DNA of 64,000 nt from Plecoglossus altivelis (lineage: Eukaryota > Chordata > Actinopteri > Osmeriformes > Plecoglossidae), in contig BROE01000022.1 in NCBI GenBank assembly GCA_036571765.1, positions 11,180,282 through 11,244,281 on the forward strand. The letters are read 5' to 3'. A model generated the notes under the pieces. That model did no database searches. It saw only the letters and a program-made list of their open reading frames with translations, and was not told the DNA's origin. This document shows positions 61,301 to 64,000 of the stretch, piece after piece. Both the position numbers and the translations under genes were made by a program. How positions within the stretch are numbered: position 1 is the first letter of the stretch; each line of letters opens with the position of its first letter.

Positions 61301-63440
61301 TTTTTAAATAAAAAACATTAATGAAACGTAATGATTCATGTATTGGTTAATAGTCTATATTAACACCATGTAAAAGCAAAATAATCAAAAATACTATCAA
61401 AAAGGCAACAGATTTGCGTTACGTGGGTGTGTGGTTTTCTTTTTCAATGTAGTTAATCAAATAAAGGTCCGCAACCCACATATTGTTCATGGCAGGCCAT
61501 GTCCCTTCATTGATAAGGTGGTGGATGAGGGAACTATCATGGGACATGTCCTTAAAGAGACTGTACTTTCAGGTAAAGGTCACATGGCCTTGTACAGTTC
61601 CTCTTGCCATGGTGGATTGCTTAAACCCATGTTCGACCTTTCAATAAAGTATAGTGTGCACACCCAATTATCTTCTTAAAACTGGCCTGTACAGTTTGAT
61701 TTTAGAACCGGCCCAATTGAATCGCTTCTGTCTTGACTGATTTGTTAGGCTCATTGAATTCAAGTTTGGGCCTTTCATCCACACTCTTTTTGCATTGTTT
61801 TATGGGATATGTGTGTGTGCTGTATTTAAGAGCCTGTTGTGTACAGCAGCTTTGGGATGTGACGAACATTTCCAGGGAGGCACACGCCCCAACTCTTAAA
61901 TGTTCTCATGTGATGGTGAGTATGGAACAATCTCCATAAACATGCAAATTAACCTTTAAACAGCAGACCCAATTCTGAACGGAAATTAAAATAAAGTGCA
62001 TCTATGCATGTATCATTTGTGCTGTAGCATGGCCACACGACTAATTCAGCACACTGACACGATTAATTGGCAATTCGTCCTCAAGCAGTGCCCTAAATGA
62101 AATGTCCAGCTCTGCTCCAAAAAGATAAAGAACATTTTGATTATACGAGTTTAATGATGTGACCAGAATTTGTTTATGGGACCATTATAAACTCAACTTC
62201 ATTGGTACTCATTGTCACTCAATTCAACTCAATAATCCCAGTTCTTACATTAAATGCCACTGTTCTGCTGAGATAATACTGCTGAGATGACAGTGAACCA
62301 GACAAACATATTCTGGCCCAAACCAACCAGAGAAACATCAGTTAATACATCTCTCTTTCTCTTCTTCTTCTTTCACATCTTTCTCACTCACTCTCTCTCT
62401 ATTTCTCTCTCTTTAACAGTGACCTCTTTCTAATACTGTACCTCCTATTATAGAATATTATAGTGTCACTGAAGGTGACAGTAACTTAACGTGCATGATG
62501 GCACTAGATCAAAATATGAAAAAAATGCCATGAACTCCTGACTTGCTGGCCTGGGTAAAGTCTTCATTCATTCATTGATTCATTCATTCAGACTTGACAG
62601 TCTGCAGGTCAAGTTCTTTTCTAAACCTTTTTGATATATTCTGTGAAACGGAGGCCTGTATTAGCATTAACCTTCACTAACTTTAGTAGTCTACACTCAG
62701 TAGCCCAGACTAGCAAGTCTATTGCATATCAGTACAAGTGTTGATAAAAGCCACTCCACCCATGAGCTTCAGTGGCTTTGTGCTACTAGGGGAGCAGCAC
62801 AGAGACCACCACATGTTGTGTGAGTTTCTGTGCTGGCATGTTTGTCTTTAGTTAGCATGGCAATGATATACATACATACATTATATATACAATATGAATA
62901 CGTGAGGAGGGAATTCTCAGAGGTGGTGCATTATGAGTTTCTTATCAGAAGAAGGGCTGGACTGTAGTTCAACTGATTTGAACCAGTGTGTGGTGTGTAT
63001 GTGATATGGGTGTGTGTGTGTGTTGTCTGTGGTGTATGTGTGTGCATCTGTGTGCCTCTGTTATACCAGCTATCCTCTGCTCGATGGAACCATAGGGAAA
63101 TCAGTGTTGCATATCCAGTGCGAGGAGCTTGTCTACACTGGAAACAAATATTTACTTCATACTTCACCAACCCACTCGCACATTCAAACACACTCATACT
63201 GTACACACACATGCTTCCCATAACTGGTGACTTGTTAACAGAATTCAACAGGAAAGCACCTCCTCCACAATCAATTGTGTTCTCTGCTGGAATAATGTTT
63301 GCTTTCTCCAGCAGTCCTCCCAGATTTCTGACTGCTCACAAAAAGAAATGAAGGATTTGTTTTGGTTCGCTTTTTGTTTGTTTGTTTGTTTGTTTGTTTT
63401 TTTGTGGCCCACTCATTTTAAGATAAAATTCAGGCTAAGG
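61300..63440. other. Intergenic stretch without recognisable genes
   Basis: AT-rich unique sequence with a TTC/CT-rich patch (62351-62415), TG-rich sequence (62985-63060) and a (GTTT)n run at 63375-63404. The 82-codon frame at 61431-61679 matches no family I can name. Confidence 0.55.
63375..63404. repeat. (GTTT)n microsatellite
   Basis: Six tandem GTTT units ending in a T run. Confidence 0.92.
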
Positions 63441-63441
63441 G

Positions 63442-63650
63442 GGTGTCAAACCCTGGTCCTTAAGAGCCGCTGTCCTGTCCTGAAGGTTTTTGATGTTTCC
63501 CTGCTCCAGCACAACTGATTCTAATGAAGAGTCCTTATGACGCTTCCACAGAGCTTGATAACAACCCATTCATTAGAATCAGGTGTTCTGGAGCAGGGAA
63601 ACATCGAAAACCTTCAGGACAGTGGCCGCCGAGGACCAGGGTTTGACACC
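63442..63650. mobile_element. 209-bp palindromic MITE, hAT-like
   Basis: The outer 18 bases, GGTGTCAAACCCTGGTCC, are repeated perfectly in reverse complement at 63633-63650. The inverted repeat continues inward for about 85 bp per arm with few mismatches (CTGTCCTGAAGGTTTT, GATGTTTCCCTGCTCCAG, TGATTCTAATGA), leaving a core of about 40 bp. The GTGTCAAAC ends and CCAGCACACCTGATTCTAAT-type arms match a family of non-autonomous hAT relatives common in fish. An exact 8-bp target duplication was not found. Confidence 0.85.
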
Positions 63651-63899
63651 ACTGGGCTACAGTATTGGTTAGTTCTGTGCCTATGTCCATGTTAATGTGT
63701 ATTTAAGAGAAAGGGACAGACAAAAACAGAAAAAGCTGGGAACAAGAGGATATTAACATCAGTATTACTATCAACTTTGCTTAGCATCACTAAAGAGAGA
63801 GAGAGAACATATGACTTTGAGCAGCCTGCTAACCACACTGCCTTTGCTTCAGGGTTTTCTGCAGAGAGCTGGCATCTTGGGGGGATGACAGAATGGCGC

Positions 63900-64000
63900 T
63901 GAATTGGTCGCACACACACATACACACACACCCCCGCACACCCCCGGCGCACCCCCCTCGCTGCACACACACAAACACATCCATCCTCATTTTATCCACA
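63900..64000. repeat. CA- and CCCCC-rich low-complexity tract at the window edge
   Basis: CA runs mixed with CCCCCGCACACCCCC motifs. Open frames here are repeat translations. Confidence 0.75.

Noticed and set aside
61431..61679. 82-codon frame with VHGRPCPFIDKVVDEG and CHGGLLKPMFDL
   Set aside because: It looks vaguely like a transposase or enzyme fragment, but I could not match it to a named family with confidence.

Overview
This is vertebrate, almost certainly teleost fish, nuclear DNA. It has very low coding density, dense (TG)n, (CT)n, (GA)n and (TA)n microsatellites, several minisatellites, and decayed fish-type retrotransposons (L2/CR1-like LINEs and a DIRS-like reverse transcriptase). 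It also carries short palindromic hAT-like MITEs and one clearly spliced conserved vertebrate gene. Nothing looks bacterial or viral: there are no operons, ribosome binding sites or CRISPR arrays. The species cannot be named from the sequence.

The only protein-coding gene I can support is the 3' part of a NALF/FAM155-family gene on the + strand. This family encodes the auxiliary subunit of the NALCN sodium-leak channel. Its second coding exon is at 28529-28700 and its last at 30234-30535, with canonical GT-AG borders and matching phase. Residue choices in exon 2 favour NALF1 (FAM155A); exon 3 has NALF2-like features, so the paralog is not certain. The large first coding exon (N-terminus and first membrane segment) is not present, so bases 1-28528 are best read as part of a long first intron. 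That fits the very large first intron known in this family. Intron 2 is 28701-30233.

Layout: 1-28528 is intron 1 with microsatellites, a 14-bp minisatellite (about 3.9 kb), a dispersed CA-flanked repeat (10.3-10.6 kb), a decayed LINE (12.8-14.7 kb), a 0.9-kb minisatellite rich in TTAGGG (16.0-16.9 kb) and a hAT-like MITE (22.3 kb). 28529-30535 holds the exons. 30536 to about 31.65 kb is the probable 3' UTR. From there to 64000 is intergenic sequence with no recognisable coding exon. It holds an array of heat-shock-element-like motifs (32.5 kb), a DIRS fragment (35.3-35.8 kb), a 17-bp tandem repeat (36.1 kb) and a 45-bp minisatellite (37.76-38.4 kb). Further along are a second decayed LINE (53.6-54.9 kb), a 0.7-kb pyrimidine tract (57.2-57.9 kb) and a 209-bp palindromic MITE (63.4 kb).

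I found no convincing undescribed system. The points most worth checking are the lineage-specific NALF C-terminus, the TTAGGG-bearing minisatellite, the heat-shock-element-like array, the CT/GA inverted tracts in the intron, and several unique AT-rich blocks that read like conserved noncoding elements. Calls on those blocks are inference from reading the sequence; no alignment was run.
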